The position numbers and the translations under genes were made by a program. DNA of 64,000 nt from Cudoniella acicularis (lineage: Eukaryota > Ascomycota > Leotiomycetes > Helotiales > Helotiaceae): NCBI GenBank assembly GCA_013054445.1, contig JAAMPI010000118.1, forward strand, positions 1 through 64,000. Reading direction: 5' to 3'. Under the pieces are notes generated by a model that saw nothing but the letters and a program-made list of their open reading frames with translations, was not told the origin of the DNA and did not search any database. Position 1 is the first letter of the stretch; each line of letters opens with the position of its first letter. Positions 34,368 to 46,081 of this stretch are shown here, in pieces.

Positions 34368-34735
34368 CGTGAACTATGTGGTGGTGAAAGTATTGAGGTT
34401 TCTGGAGAAAGGACATCAATCAATACTGACGACGCGACTTTGTTTACTCAGGGCGCCCAGCGCAACGGCGACCCCTGTGGCTTTGCCTCCCGTAATGTTG
34501 AGCCTTAGAGCCTTAGGCAACAGCTTCCACTATCTTATCGGTCCTTGTAGCACAACCAACCTCTAAACTCATCATGGTCGAGCCTTTCACAGACTAAGTT
34601 GCTTGGCTGCCACGCAACTCGCACTCCAATTCCCGAATTGTCGCACATCGCTCCAATGCCTGCCTGGTGATCCAAGTTCTTTACTACAGCATCCTCGTCA
34701 AGAACACTGTATTTCGAAAATATCATGCACAAAGA
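34368..34735. promoter_or_regulatory. Divergent promoter of BRN1 and the exchanger gene
   Basis: A 368-bp spacer separates the two start codons and must hold both promoters. No distinct motif was recognised. Confidence 0.5.
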
Positions 34736-37700
34736 ATGCGGCGAATTACCTCGAATGCGGCAGCAACCGGCCATCGAAAACCAAGATTGAGCTTTCGAGC
34801 ATTTTACATTACGGTTCTTCTGATATCTGCCTTTGCAGCCATCAGCTTCCTTGCCGATCAGACTGCCAAATATACACATGGGCAAAATGGAGCTGCACTA
34901 CGACGGACGGTGGAGGGGCAAGATGTCAGGCAACTTTTCAAAAGGGATGAAGAGGTAAGATTGAACAATGAATGATATATGCCCCCTTGAATGACGAATG
35001 CTAATTTCATTCGGACAGTGTCGGCTGGTCCATCAAGCCGAGGACAAATGTGCTTTCATCAAAGCCAACTGCCCAGACGAAGAAGCCGGGCTCCTGTCAT
35101 ACCTCTCTCTATATTACTGCAATCTGAGTTCCGCGAAACCTGTCGCATTCATGATTCTGACATTATGGCTTGGCCTCCTCTTTACAACTATCGGCATAGC
35201 AGCGTCGGACTTTTTCTGCATCAATTTATCGACAATTGCCAGTATATTGGGAATGAGTGAAAGTATGGCTGGAGTTACATTTTTAGCATTTGGTAATGGG
35301 AGTCCCGACGTCTTCTCAACTTTTGCTGCCATGAGCTCGCATAGTGGAAGTTTAGCCGTTGGGGAACTGATCGGAGCAGCTGGGTTCATAACTGCTGTCG
35401 TTGCAGGATCAATGGCACTTGTACGAGAGTTCAGAGTTGGGAAAAAGACGTTCGTCAGAGATGTGGGCTTTTTCATCGTGGCCGCGAGTTTTACCATGCT
35501 ATTTCTGGCCGACGGATCCCTACAGATGTGGGAGTGCTGTACTATGATTGGGTTCTACATATTCTACGTGGTGATTGTAGTGGTCTGGCATTGGTATCTC
35601 ACTCGCCGCAGAGTCCGTCGCGAAAGAGAGGCCGCTGCACGAGGGCATTTCTTAACAATGAACAACGAGGAAATAGAAGTAACGGAGGAGGATGGCGATG
35701 ATGAAGATGCACCCGCGGGATACCGACGGTACAGAGATAGTGAGGATTTCGACGCCTTGGAAGGGGGATCGAATCCCGCCCTCGAACCTCAAATTGGAGC
35801 AGAGAGTGACGAAGATGGAGATGAAGGTATGCACTTAGCTGCAGAGATGGCCAACAGTATGCGTGTCACACGCCCAGCGGGGAGTCGCAGAAACACTATT
35901 ACTCCTATTCGGCCGAGTTTGGTTGGAGCTCTAGAATTTCGATCGGTGCTCTCGTCACTCCAAAAGTCTCGAGCATCTCACGCACGGCCAATACACCTCC
36001 GCAGATACTCAGACGATCCAACCGCAGCAAATACCTTGAGCCAACAAAATCGGGCAGACTCCGCTCCAGGTCCCTCTTCGGGTAATGCGTCCAACATTGT
36101 TATCAGCCAACCGGATGGTCTTGACACACCATCTTCGGCTGGTCCTGCTACCAGAACTCGAGCGGTATCCATGAATGATGCTGGAAATACAAAGCCCACA
36201 AATCCGGCAGCCTTCAGTGTCGTTGGAATTCCAGATATTGGAGTCGTTGCGGCAACTCCAACATTTCCTCGAAACCTTGTTCTCCCAGGACCTAGTACAG
36301 TCCAGGAATTGGCAATCGGTCCTCCACCTGCATCACCAACATTTTCGCTCTCGCCTCCTCCCTCAGATGTCAGCTCTAGAAGTGTAAGTCCAGCTCCCTC
36401 GCATGAAAGGCGACATGGCGATACACTCGCACCCCCGGATGCTGGGTTTCCTGGAGCTCAGCATCTCCGTGTCGACTTTGGCAAGGATGGACATTCGAGA
36501 GAAGCCTCTGTTGAGAGTCCACCAAGAAACAGAGCGAGAGGACCACAAAGGCCTCGACTCACAATTCCCCACCCTTCATCTAGGGACAGTTCACGTTCTC
36601 GAACACTTTCTCCTATACTACAATTTCCTATATATATGGATTCGCCACTCCCCATATCGAGCCGAAGTTCTAAACCTCCAAGTCTGATGCTGCCCGACAT
36701 GGCCCTAACCCCGGAATCTTCTTTTGCTGATCACGACCTCCGACATCACGAGAAACCGATAAAATGGTGGCCTTATCGCTTTTTACCTAATCCCCACGTT
36801 CTTCTATCTACACTATTTCCAACTCTCTGCACATGGCGCGACAAACCTATATGGGACAAGTTTGTTAGTGTCATTTCAGCGCCGAGCATATTCCTTCTAG
36901 CTATAACCTTGCCTGTCGTTGAGTCGGAATTTTCTGAAGATGAACCTGTCGAACCTGTCATAGACGAGCGGGCCCCCCTCGCAAGGATAAGGCATACCTC
37001 AGTGCCACGCCTAACACCAGACAGTCCATCACTGGAGCCCGAACCGGAGTGGCTGCATTACCGACGTGCTACGGAAGGACATTCTCACCCCCCTCGTTCC
37101 CCTCATTCTCCACAGATACCTACTTTTGGTGGGTATGGATCGGCAACTGTTGCCGTCTCTGCAGAGCAACTCCACCATCTCCCTCACACGGATTCGATTC
37201 TTCCAAAACGAAACTCGCCAGGACCTATTGAAGAAAGCACCAGCGAAAGACTAGGTCCCCTGGAAGGAGACTGGAGCCGCTGGCTTGTCGCCGTTCAAAT
37301 ATTCACCGCACCTCTTTTCACGGTAATAATAATTTGGGCCAATAGCGAATCGGGGGTTCGCTCGCTCATCCGTCTCGTCCTCTGTTCCTTACTTGGGTCC
37401 CTCGTTGCGTTCTTAATCCTTGTCTTAACAACCACACCATCGAAACCACCAAAATACCGCTTCCTTCTTTGCTTCCTCGGCTTTGTGGTCTCTATTGCTT
37501 GGATTTCCACGATTGCTAATGAAGTCGTCGGCGTCCTGAAAGCCATTGGCGTCATTCTTGGTATTTCAGATGCAATACTGGGTCTCACGATTTTTGCTGT
37601 CGGGAACTCTCTTGGTGACCTTGTCGCGGATATTACAGTAGCTCGTCTAGGCTATCCCGTCATGGCCCTGTCTGCTTGCTTCGGTGGTCCAATGTTAAAC

Positions 37701-37997
37701 ATCCTCCTCGGTATAGGTGTGAGTGGTCTTTATATGACGATAAAGGAAGCCAACCACAAACATAACAAACATCCGGGAAAGAAAATACACTACAAGCCAT
37801 ATCAAATTGAAGTCAGCACGACGTTGGTGGTTTCGGCCGTCACTTTGCTCATCACGCTTGTAGGGCTCCTGATAGTAGTCCCGGCAAACAAGTGGATAAT
37901 GAGTCGGAAAGTTGGATGGGGCTTGATCATCCTCTGGAGCATCAGTACTATCATTAATTTGAGTGTCGAGATTAGCGGATGGGGAACTACGGCTTAA
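34736..37997 (+). CDS. Sodium/calcium-exchanger family membrane protein (1065 aa)
   Basis: This is a cation antiporter of the Ca2+/cation superfamily, related to animal SLC8B1/NCLX and yeast YDL206W. Exon 1 is 34736-34954, a 64-nt intron follows, exon 2 is 35019-37997; the junction RDEE-CRLVHQAEDKC places the conserved CxLV...C ectodomain element before the first membrane block. Two homologous exchanger halves are present. The first has alpha-repeat FLAFGNGSPDVFS (about residues 162-174); the second has AVGNSLGDLVADITVARLG followed by ACFGGPMLN (about 932-965). Between them lies a 450-residue cytoplasmic loop rich in Ser, Pro and acidic residues. About five membrane helices precede and six follow the loop. 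An N-terminal helix in exon 1 (YITVLLISAFAAISFLA) may be a signal anchor. Likely located in a vacuolar, ER or mitochondrial membrane; the ion pair cannot be told from sequence. Confidence 0.9.
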
Positions 37998-39633
37998 TTA
38001 TTTATACATATACACACATGTTTCAATATGGGGAGGCGTTTGGGATTAAATTGGAGTTTGGGCAAAGACACACAAGAGCCGCAAGGGCCAGATGCAAATA
38101 AATATAACTTGGTTGTAAATTGGCAAGATGTATCAAAGTAGGTAGATACAAAAATATACGCTTAGATGGGGTTTGACTGCAGATTCCAATTTTTGTAAAT
38201 ATTTAGCAGAAGCCTTGAAGGATTGTTCGAGTGTGCCAGCGTCCATCCTCCGAGCGTCCCAGTTAGTAGGAGACTACACATCAAGGAAAAATAGCAGGCA
38301 CAGCACGGCCTAATTCGAATGGTACGCATTAAATTTTCTCTCCTCTAGACAGCTAATGCTAGCTTTTGCACTGGTATCCTTACTGCTTTCGAACCAGAAA
38401 TCTTCTCGCGTTGCCGAGTCTTGCTCATTGCTCAAAAGCTCCTTAAGACCTACAGTGATATCGTATCCAGTGGCAGAGAGTAACTCAGAGACCTTTCCAG
38501 ACATTCGATATGAGATCTGCTGGGAATGGTTTGTTTTTCTAAGGCCCCTAAATAAACTTTTTTTGGCTGCGGTATGCTACGGTCCAGAAAGTTAAAGTAA
38601 ATGGTGGGGCCGCTTTTCAGAACTGCCCAAAACACTTCGGATATTGAACATTGTGCTATCTATCCAAAAGAACAAAATTATGTTTGCAGAAAGACGGAAG
38701 TGTTTCTGTTCCCTCTATGCAATTTTGGTGAGATACCTTTGATGGCTATTTCCAGAATTTCAAGTGTTAATAGTCGTTTAGCGAAACTCGTTATACACTG
38801 TGAAAAACCATCTAAGCCGCATTTGATTCTTCGCTGTATCCGTTTATTATCATCACATATTATCTCTCACTGAATAAAACAACGCACAAATATCAATAGC
38901 CGTTCCACCGGCACAAGCGGGGCGGGTACAGTACAAAAGACACCCTCCCTCCAACAAGCAGCCGTGCAAGCCTCGGCAAGTCCAGCTCGTAACCAAGACA
39001 AATAAAGGCAAAAATTTGGCATTTCCCCTCCCTCCCTATATAAAACCAAATAACGTAAATTTTCCCCAAGCTTCGGCTCAAACTCATCTCCTCCCCCTCC
39101 AAATTTCAACACAAACTAACATACACAATAGGCGGCTTAGGCACCACACGACAAACAGCCGTAGTCGACTAGGGCGCACTCCGCTATATAGGGGGGTGTC
39201 CGGAAATCCACTGCAGACGGGGTTGGTAGCACCTTTAAAAAATCAGACAGTTGCCTCTGGCTTTCTATACGGCTCCTGAAGGGGGCCGTGGAGCCTGGCT
39301 ACATTTTTTTTGATGAGAATAAGCATGTGTGTTTATTTTTGCTTTTTTATGCGGTATTCGCGTATTTATCTGTCTTCTTGGGCGGAGGGGGACGACGGTG
39401 TTGTATGGACCTCGCTTAAAGTCGCTTGGGGGTTTTTGTAAACAAAGGGGAGGCTGGGAAGTGGGGCACGCAACGCACTCGTGTTTTTTCCTAATGTTAT
39501 CTGCGTTATCATCTTCAAAGTTTCCACAACACTCGGCTCGAAACGAAGTACCCACTGCGCTTCATCGAATACTGGAACATCAGCAAAGAGTTCATTAAAT
39601 TAGAAGAGGGAATATGAGTATTCCTTTCAGTAG
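37998..39633. other. Convergent intergenic region between the exchanger and P450 genes
   Basis: No intact gene. On the minus strand 38640-38310 two successive frames (PKKVYLGALEKQTIPSRS, then SELLSATGYDITVGLKELLS) look protein-like but are out of register, which could be a gene relic or chance. The rest shows nothing recognisable. Confidence 0.4.
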
Positions 39634-41316
39634 TTACAGAACCTCCTCCTCAACCACCTTAAAATCCCTCAAAGCCCTCTCTAGAACCTCCAGCTTCCTG
39701 GGTACAAATCTAGCCCTGTACCGATGCGGCAAGGATACCAAACTCGTCGGGTCCAGATTCCCCTTTACAGGATGGACATTCACGTCATCGAATTTCTGGA
39801 TGTCGAAGGAGTTGAGCATCCGGATGAAGACGATATATAGTTCTCGGTTTGCGAGGAGGGAACCAGCGCACATGCGGTACCCAAGTCCGTATGTGAAGAG
39901 GGGCTCGTCAGGGTGTTGGAGCCAGCGCTCGGGGCGGAACTCTTCAGGATCATCCCAGACGGCGGAATCCATGTTGCAGGCCCATGCGTTGAGGAAGTAG
40001 ACTGTTCCTTGGGGAATTATGACGCCTTCGTAGGGAACGTCCCTGATGGAAACGCGGGGGAGAGCAAGACGAAGTACGGTGTAGTAGCGTAAACACTCTC
40101 GAACTAGTGCTACAACATACGAGCATTTTTCTACGCAATATTAGCACATGTTTCTCGATGCCAAGAGGGAGAGGTCTTACGGTCATCTAGAGCATCGCAC
40201 AGTGGCTGGTCCACAGAATAGAACTTTGAAATCTCCTTCCAAGCCTTCTCTTGGACATCGGGCCTTTGAGCAAGTAGGGCAATACTCCACTGCAGAAGAG
40301 TAGTTATCGTATCCAGCCCACCAGATAACATCGTCAGACTGATAGAAGTGAGCTCTTCGTTATTAAGCTTCGCCTCCTTATCTAGAATAACGTTCGCTTG
40401 AATGCAAGGTTTATGGATCCCCTTTTCCATGCGATCTTCTAGGCCCTTATTCAGAGCCTTCAAATACACATCTCGGCGACTCCGCATCTCAGCTGCCTTT
40501 TTCGACCCGAAATTAAGAGGATTTAGACGAAGAAGTGGAATGTAATCTTGCAGATTGCCCGTAGTGCTTCGGAATCGGCTAATTTGGTCTTCCACATGGG
40601 TTATTTCGTCGAATAGTGCATTCTCTTGGTTGTCCATACGTATGCCCCAATTCAGAGTCAATGCAAGACTCAAGCTCAAACGCTGAATCATTGGCATGGG
40701 ATCTACTGGCTCAGCACCTGCTTTCCCGTATCTCAGCAGCTCTGCAACAAAGTCCTTGCTCTCAATATCGAAGTGAGGAATGTATGTGGTGATAGAAGGT
40801 CGATTCAGTGCAGAAGCTGCCCCTTTTCTTCTTCGTTTCAGAGAATCGCTATAAGGAGAGGTCCCAATCGTTGTCCCAGCTGTATTGGACAGTACCTGCA
40901 ACATGTATTAACTCAAGACTCCAGTACCGCTTTAGCAAGAAACCTACCTTATGAAAGGTATAGAACTCCGGTCTGGAACTCAATGCTTGTGCATTCTGCC
41001 CAAACAAAGCTTTCGCAGCTGCCGCAGAATTCACTACCACCACAGGGATGTTCCCCAGTTGAATCTGATAAACAGCTCCATGCTTGCGCGCCCATTGTCT
41101 GTATCTCTCTGCAGCATTTTCTCGGATCTGCCACAGATTCCCTATCAAGGGGAGTCCAGGAGGACCACCGAGACCTTTAACTCGGGCATTGCTTCGGACT
41201 ACTTCGTTCGCGAGGATGTAAAGAGTGGGAACCAGAATGGTAAGGATGGCGAGCGTGTGTAATGGATGTTCAATGGTGTAGACTTGCGCAGCGTGAATGA
41301 GGTTGTTAATCGCCAT
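39634..41316 (-). CDS. Cytochrome P450, CYP504-like (phenylacetate hydroxylase family), 526 aa
   Basis: This is an ER-anchored haem monooxygenase. CYP504 enzymes hydroxylate phenylacetate or its 3-hydroxy derivative on the way to homogentisate. Exons are 41316-40948, 40895-40181 and 40130-39634; introns are 52 and 50 nt. The N-terminal anchor is LAILTILVPTLYILANEVV, followed by the hinge GLGGPPGLPLIGN. SNTAGTTIGTSPYSDSLKRR and GAASALNRPSI are the CYP504-type stretch. The I-helix region is SGGLDTITTL, the K-helix ExxR is ECLR, PERW follows, and the haem loop is FTYGLGYRMCAG with Cys449. All key residues are present. Subfamily and substrate are inferred from similarity by eye only. Confidence 0.85.
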
Positions 41317-42176
41317 ATTTTGGCAAGGTTATCAATCTTATGGCATCAATTTACTGAATTATTTTCAGTAGCTCTATGTAGTATTAGAAGGCCAGTCTTC
41401 AAATGGCGTCTCTCGCCAAGGAAAACATGCAAGGAGCGCGGAACGGTTCATAATACTATAATGAGGGAGTGGTGCGGAGAATGCTGGTAGAATGTGGGGT
41501 AAGACCCGCGCATAAATTCCGCGCTGCGAATGATTCCTTTTGCTGTCATACAACACCACCCCCATTTCAGGTCGGCAGTGTAATCGGAATGCTTCCGTAC
41601 ATCGGATTTAGACACATGGTGCTGGATATAACTTGAGACCATCATGGGAGTGGGAGGGGCAGCAGGGGCAGCAGCTGCAACAGCGGCTCGAAAGAACCCA
41701 CCGACGGGACCGAGTTCTGAATGCAAAAAGCACATTTACAAAGACAGCCTTGTGACTTACAAACTCCCTCTTCAGATGACCGATTGTCTCGGAAAGCCAA
41801 ATTGTGATTCCAAAATTAAAGGACATGGGCTAAACATACATGTCAGGACAACTCGTATGCGTGCCTCTCGGGCCTTTAAAAGTCGCACACGTTCGTGTAC
41901 ATCCCAAACGTGACCGTCGAATGGCTGTTCCGAGACAGCTAGGCACTGCAAGGTCTTGCGTGTTCTGCTTTGAAAAGTGAGATTAGAGAAACGTCCGCAG
42001 CTGTCTGTCTTTTGAGCGAAGGAACAGCAGGAGCCACGTCCTTGGACTTGCTCATAGCATCCACGCAATGAGCTGGAAGTAGAAAATGTAAAAGAACAGT
42101 AACATCTTACTATATTGCGATAGAAAAATTACCCCAATAAGTATTGTCTGAGTGGCCTGTTTCATTTGGAGCAGTC
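41317..42176. other. Intergenic between P450 and carbamoyl hydrolase genes
   Basis: Contains the P450 promoter. An Ala/Gly-rich open frame on plus at 41644-41913 does not resemble a known protein and its composition follows a GCAGC-type repeat. Nothing else recognised. Confidence 0.4.
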
Positions 42177-43513
42177 CTACGAGATGCTTCCTTCTCTTAT
42201 TCTTTCATCGTAATTCAGCACTGCTCGCAGCAAGACTTGCGCTCCTAAAGCGCAATCTTTAGGGCTTGTATATTCTGCTGGATTGTGGCTTATCCCATCC
42301 TTCGAAGGTACGAATATCATACTACTCTTGACAACCTTATTCGCCCACGTCGCGTCATGACCTGCACCACTCTTCATATCCATAATTTTCGAAAGTCCCA
42401 TTGCGTCTACAGCAGCAGAGCGAACAGCCTCGATACAGTCTTCATGGAAGATTGATTCGGGCAAACCCCAGGTACGCATAATATGATAAGAGGTGCCATC
42501 GTGCTCTTTTTGCAATACATCATCAAACCTTTTGAAGATTGCCGTGCAGAGATCATCTAACATTGAATCAGTTGAGCAACGTACGTCAATGATGAGTTCA
42601 ACTCCACTTGGAATTGTGGACTGGCTTTGTGTATCATTTGATATCACACCGACAGTTGCAACACCTAATCCAGTCGATTTTGCCATCTCACTAACAACAG
42701 CAATCAATCTGGCAGCAGTCACTAAAGCATCAGATCTCTGCTCCATAGGTGTAGTTCCAGAATGACCTTCCACTCCAGAAACGCGGACCCTGAACTACTT
42801 CATACTTTGGACTGCAGTAACCCCAACCTTGTTGTTTGTTGCCTCAAGTTTTGGGCCCTGCTCAATGTGCAGCTCGAAATAGTTCTCTAGCCCATTTTCT
42901 CGATAATCGCAAGGAGCCTCTCCCAAGTATTTAATATCTTCCAGGGCTTTCCGTATAGCGATGCCCTCGGTATCTCTAACTGCGTAGCATGCTTCAAGAC
43001 CTGTCGAGAATTTCGTAGACCATACTCCAGAGCACATCATAGCTCCCGGGAATCTTGCCCCTTCCTCATTCGTCCAGTCTATGAGCGCAATTGGGCAGCG
43101 TGTTTGAATATTGCTTTCGACCAATGTTCGCAGTACTTCAAGGGCTGTTTGTACACCAAGAATCCCATCGTAACGGCCACCTTCTCAATGATCAGCACAT
43201 AGTGACAGAGAGGGAGATTGCAGAGCGAAATACCAGCAGGTTGAGTATCAAGATGACTGACCATCCCAATTGGTTTTATATCCTTGTCGGCTCCAGCTCG
43301 AATTGCAAAAATGTTCCCCATTTGGTCTACCTTGGCCTCACAACCCAACGACTTGCATTCTTCGACGAGCCAATCTCGGACTTGCTTATCTTCGCTGCTC
43401 AAGGCCAGACGTCGCATACCCGTCGAATTGGATAATGCTCCCCAAGATGTACATGTGGATTGTAGTATCGCGTTGAGTCGTTCGCCATTGGTTCTGAGCT
43501 CCTTGAAGGACAT
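42177..43513 (-). pseudogene. M20-family N-carbamoyl-amino-acid hydrolase (beta-ureidopropionase type), interrupted by in-frame TAG
   Basis: The family hydrolyses N-carbamoyl-beta-alanine or N-carbamoyl-amino acids to the amino acid, CO2 and ammonia, the last step of reductive pyrimidine or hydantoin breakdown. Exon 1 is 43513-43234, the intron 43233-43181 (53 nt), exon 2 43180-42177. Motifs are intact on both sides: VSHLDTQPAGGRYDGILGV, DWTNEEGARFPG, LHIEQGPKLE, GVEGHSGTTPME, SGAGHDATWA and SHNPAEYTSPKD. At 42797-42795 codon 222 is TAG between QSMK and FRVRVSG, exactly where relatives have Trp (KWFRV or RWFRV); TGG to TAG is a single transition. No intron of workable length removes the stop. 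The start could also be 26 codons upstream at 43591. In this sequence the gene would give a truncated product lacking the dimerisation lid and C-terminal metal ligands. Confidence 0.85.
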
Positions 43514-44212
43514 TGTGGTTTCGAATTTAGCCTGGGGGAATATTATCGACGCGTTTGATGTGCGAACTCCATAGAGCAGGTTCGGTATCATTCATGTTTC
43601 GATTCGTAGCGATAAATTTAAAATGGGCGAAGGTGGGATGGTGGAAAGAGTCGCGTCTGACTCGATCGCATTTCGCGTCGTTGAAACCCGTTCCAAGAAC
43701 AAGGGAGAATGCTCCATTAAACCACGCTCCTTTTGTGTTGCTCGACTTCCAAGTTTCTGCTCTGGTGTTACGTTGCAGGTCTGGAACGGTTTCCATGCTT
43801 GTCAGTTGATGTCTCGGTAGTCTTTTTGCCGTGAGTACAGAATCTCTTTTTGGCTTTGTGCCCCGAAACCCATGATTACATTATTTTTGTTGACATCGAA
43901 AATCCACGGCCTTGCGTTTTTGTTTAGAACATTATGTAGAGAGTGTGAGTGCTCCAATACAGTATAGTATGCATTCCGGATAAACTAGTAAACAATCAGA
44001 ATTGACTATTGTGGTCAGGGTTCCTTCTCTTTTCGTAGAACTGGCCCGTGGCAAGGTCGTGACGTATTGTGTTCTCTCACACAATATTTATTTCTACACG
44101 AGAAAAGAGGCTCTTCCACTGACTCTTATCTATGTCTCACCTCTCAAATCCCTTTTTCTCTGCTGTCGTTGATTGATTCCTCTCCATTTACTGCACCGCT
44201 AAAACGCCTCAA
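43514..44212. promoter_or_regulatory. Divergent promoter region of the carbamoyl hydrolase and N-acetyltransferase genes
   Basis: A 699-bp spacer between the two start codons. It contains a GATA-type site CGATAA at 43610-43615 and TTATCT at 44126-44131. Only weakly above chance for a region this size. Confidence 0.4.
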
Positions 44213-45292
44213 ATGTCGAGACCACAGCGACCTAAAACTCCATATTTTCCAGAGGATGTTGATGCTTATCTCTCCCAAATATCTTTTCCAACGGAGAAGT
44301 ATCCAAAAATCGGTCCGGAAATAGCCCGCTCGAAAGATGGCCTCGAGTTTCTTGCCGCACTTCAGGGGTATCAACTTGCTTCCGTACCTTTTGAAAACCT
44401 CATTCTTCACTACTCTTCACATCGTGCGATAACTCTTGACAAGGATGTTTTGTTTGATAAGATTATTGCCTCAAATTGCGGAAGAGGAGGTTACTGCATG
44501 GAGAATAACCTCTTCTTTGGTAACATCTTGAAAAGCTTGGGGTTTGAAGTCATCTCGACAGGTGCACGAGTTGCGGCGGGAAATGGCGGCTGTGGTGGAT
44601 GGTGAGTCCCCAATTTCAAGCATATGATTCATTGTTTTCTCTCTCCCGATGTTCGAAATTGAGTAATTGACGGTGTTGGAAATATAGGAGTCACCAGGTC
44701 AACCTGGTGCCACTGGGTGATGAGGTATATATGGTGGATGTGGGATTTGGTGGTGAAGGACCTACTAGACCAATGCCTCTCATTGATGGCGTAGTTTCGA
44801 AATGGGGAGCCACAGATGCAGAAACAAGGTTGACCTACAAGAAAGGCTCAAAATCCTGGATTCCAGGAATGTGGAGCTATGAGCACCGAAAATCTCGTTC
44901 TCACAACTGGACCACAGTCTACTCATTTGTATAAGAACTCTCTGCTCTAACCTCAAATACTCATATCACTAACTTCCACGAAGGGAACAACGGAATTTCA
45001 CCCGCCAGACTTTGAAGTCATGAACTTTGCTTCTTCAAATCGAAGAACTAGCTTCTTCACTTACAGGATCCTTGTTGTCAAACTGCTACTTGACAAAGAA
45101 GTGGGAGACATCACTGGTGCCATCATACTCAATGGCAATGAAGTCAAGAAACGAGTATACAACAAGTCCGAAATCATAGCCGAACTCAAGACGGAGGAAG
45201 AAAGGGTTAAAGCGTTGAGCAAGCATTTTGGCATTTTTCTGACAGATCGAGAGCGAGCTGGTATCAGAGGCACTGTCACGGAATTGAAATAG
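44213..45292 (+). CDS. Arylamine N-acetyltransferase (NAT family), 312 aa
   Basis: The enzyme transfers an acyl group from CoA (acetyl, or malonyl in some fungi) to arylamines, arylhydrazines and aminophenols in the cytosol. Exons are 44213-44601, 44688-44928 and 44984-45292; introns are 86 and 55 nt. The catalytic triad is complete: Cys95 in RGGYCMENN, His132 in SHQVNLV and Asp147 in VDVGFGG, with the family spacing. The VPFENL block precedes the Cys. The third exon gives TTEFHPPDFEVMNFASS and the beta-barrel C-terminal domain. In Fusarium a malonyl-transferring NAT detoxifies benzoxazinone-derived aminophenols; whether this enzyme does so cannot be decided here. It is tail to tail with the EthD gene, 220 bp apart. 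Confidence 0.93.
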
Positions 45293-45512
45293 GCCGAACC
45301 ATAAGTATTCCTCTCCAAATTCAAGCCTGGTTCAATCTTTCGAGTAACATCCAGAATCATTCATCCCTAGCCCACTACAATTTCTCGCTCAAAGCTTATC
45401 CTTTGGAAATCAGAATTACAAGTCAAAAATAGCCAAGACTTGACTTTTGAGAGACAACATCTCCTCTTAAACAACAACGAACACCATTTCCAACCCTAAT
45501 AATTCCAGCGAC

Positions 45513-46081
45513 TCACAGAAGCTTCCTCAATTCAAGACTCAACACCGCCTCGCCAACCATACTCCTCCCTTCCTCCACAATATTCCTACAAACCCCCACA
45601 GTACTAACCGCCCCACTTATCCCCCCTTTTCCATCCCCCTTACCCACGAAATCATGCTCATCAGGCTCAATCACCTTAATATAATAAGGATCGTTATACG
45701 CTGCTTTGTAGGCTTCATAATCTTTCACGTACCAGTCTACGCCAGCGTCGTAGTCTAAGGATGCGGAGCCCGAGGGAACATCGCTTGAGATTTTACTCCT
45801 GAGGTGTGACGGGGTGAAGAACTGATTTAAGGTTAAAGGGTGGGAATCTGTGAGGTGAATGGGAAGGGAGGGCGAACTTGGGTATATTGGCTTATGCCGT
45901 GTTTGACTGCCCAAGGTGCCACGAGAGGACCGTGAATGTGTTCCCAGTCTACATTTCATTAGAACTTCAAGTCGTGAGATGATAGAGGGTCTCGTGACGT
46001 ACGGTGATTGAACTGTTCTTCTGTTATTCCTGGTTTGCGTTTGAAGAATACGGTCATGCGGTAGATTGTTCCTTCCGTCAT
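45513..46081 (-). CDS. EthD-domain protein (dimeric alpha/beta-barrel), 152 aa
   Basis: Small ferredoxin-like-fold proteins of this kind occur beside ring-modifying enzymes and in polyketide tailoring. Exons are 46081-46003, 45948-45878 and 45821-45513; introns are 54 and 56 nt. The second intron (GTTCGC donor, TTTAAC branch, AATCAG acceptor) joins HGISQYTQ to FFTPSHLRSKISSDVPSG. The family layout is clear: MTEGTIYRMTVFFKRKPGIT, then EEQFNHHWEHIHGPLVAPWA, then DWYVKDYEAYKAAYNDPYY and KVIEPDEHDFVG. No catalytic activity is predicted with certainty. The GTTCGC donor is unusual, so the middle junction is the least certain part. Confidence 0.8.

Noticed and set aside
41644..41913. Ala/Gly-rich frame after the P450 promoter
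   Set aside because: Its start reflects a GCAGC-type repeat; the rest lacks domain features and overlaps frames on the other strand.
42788..42813. Very short intron (GTATGA...TTCAG, 16 nt) that would remove the TAG in the carbamoyl hydrolase
   Set aside because: It is far below the minimum length for spliceosomal introns and would also leave the wrong frame downstream; a 38-nt alternative starting at GTTGGG likewise breaks the frame.
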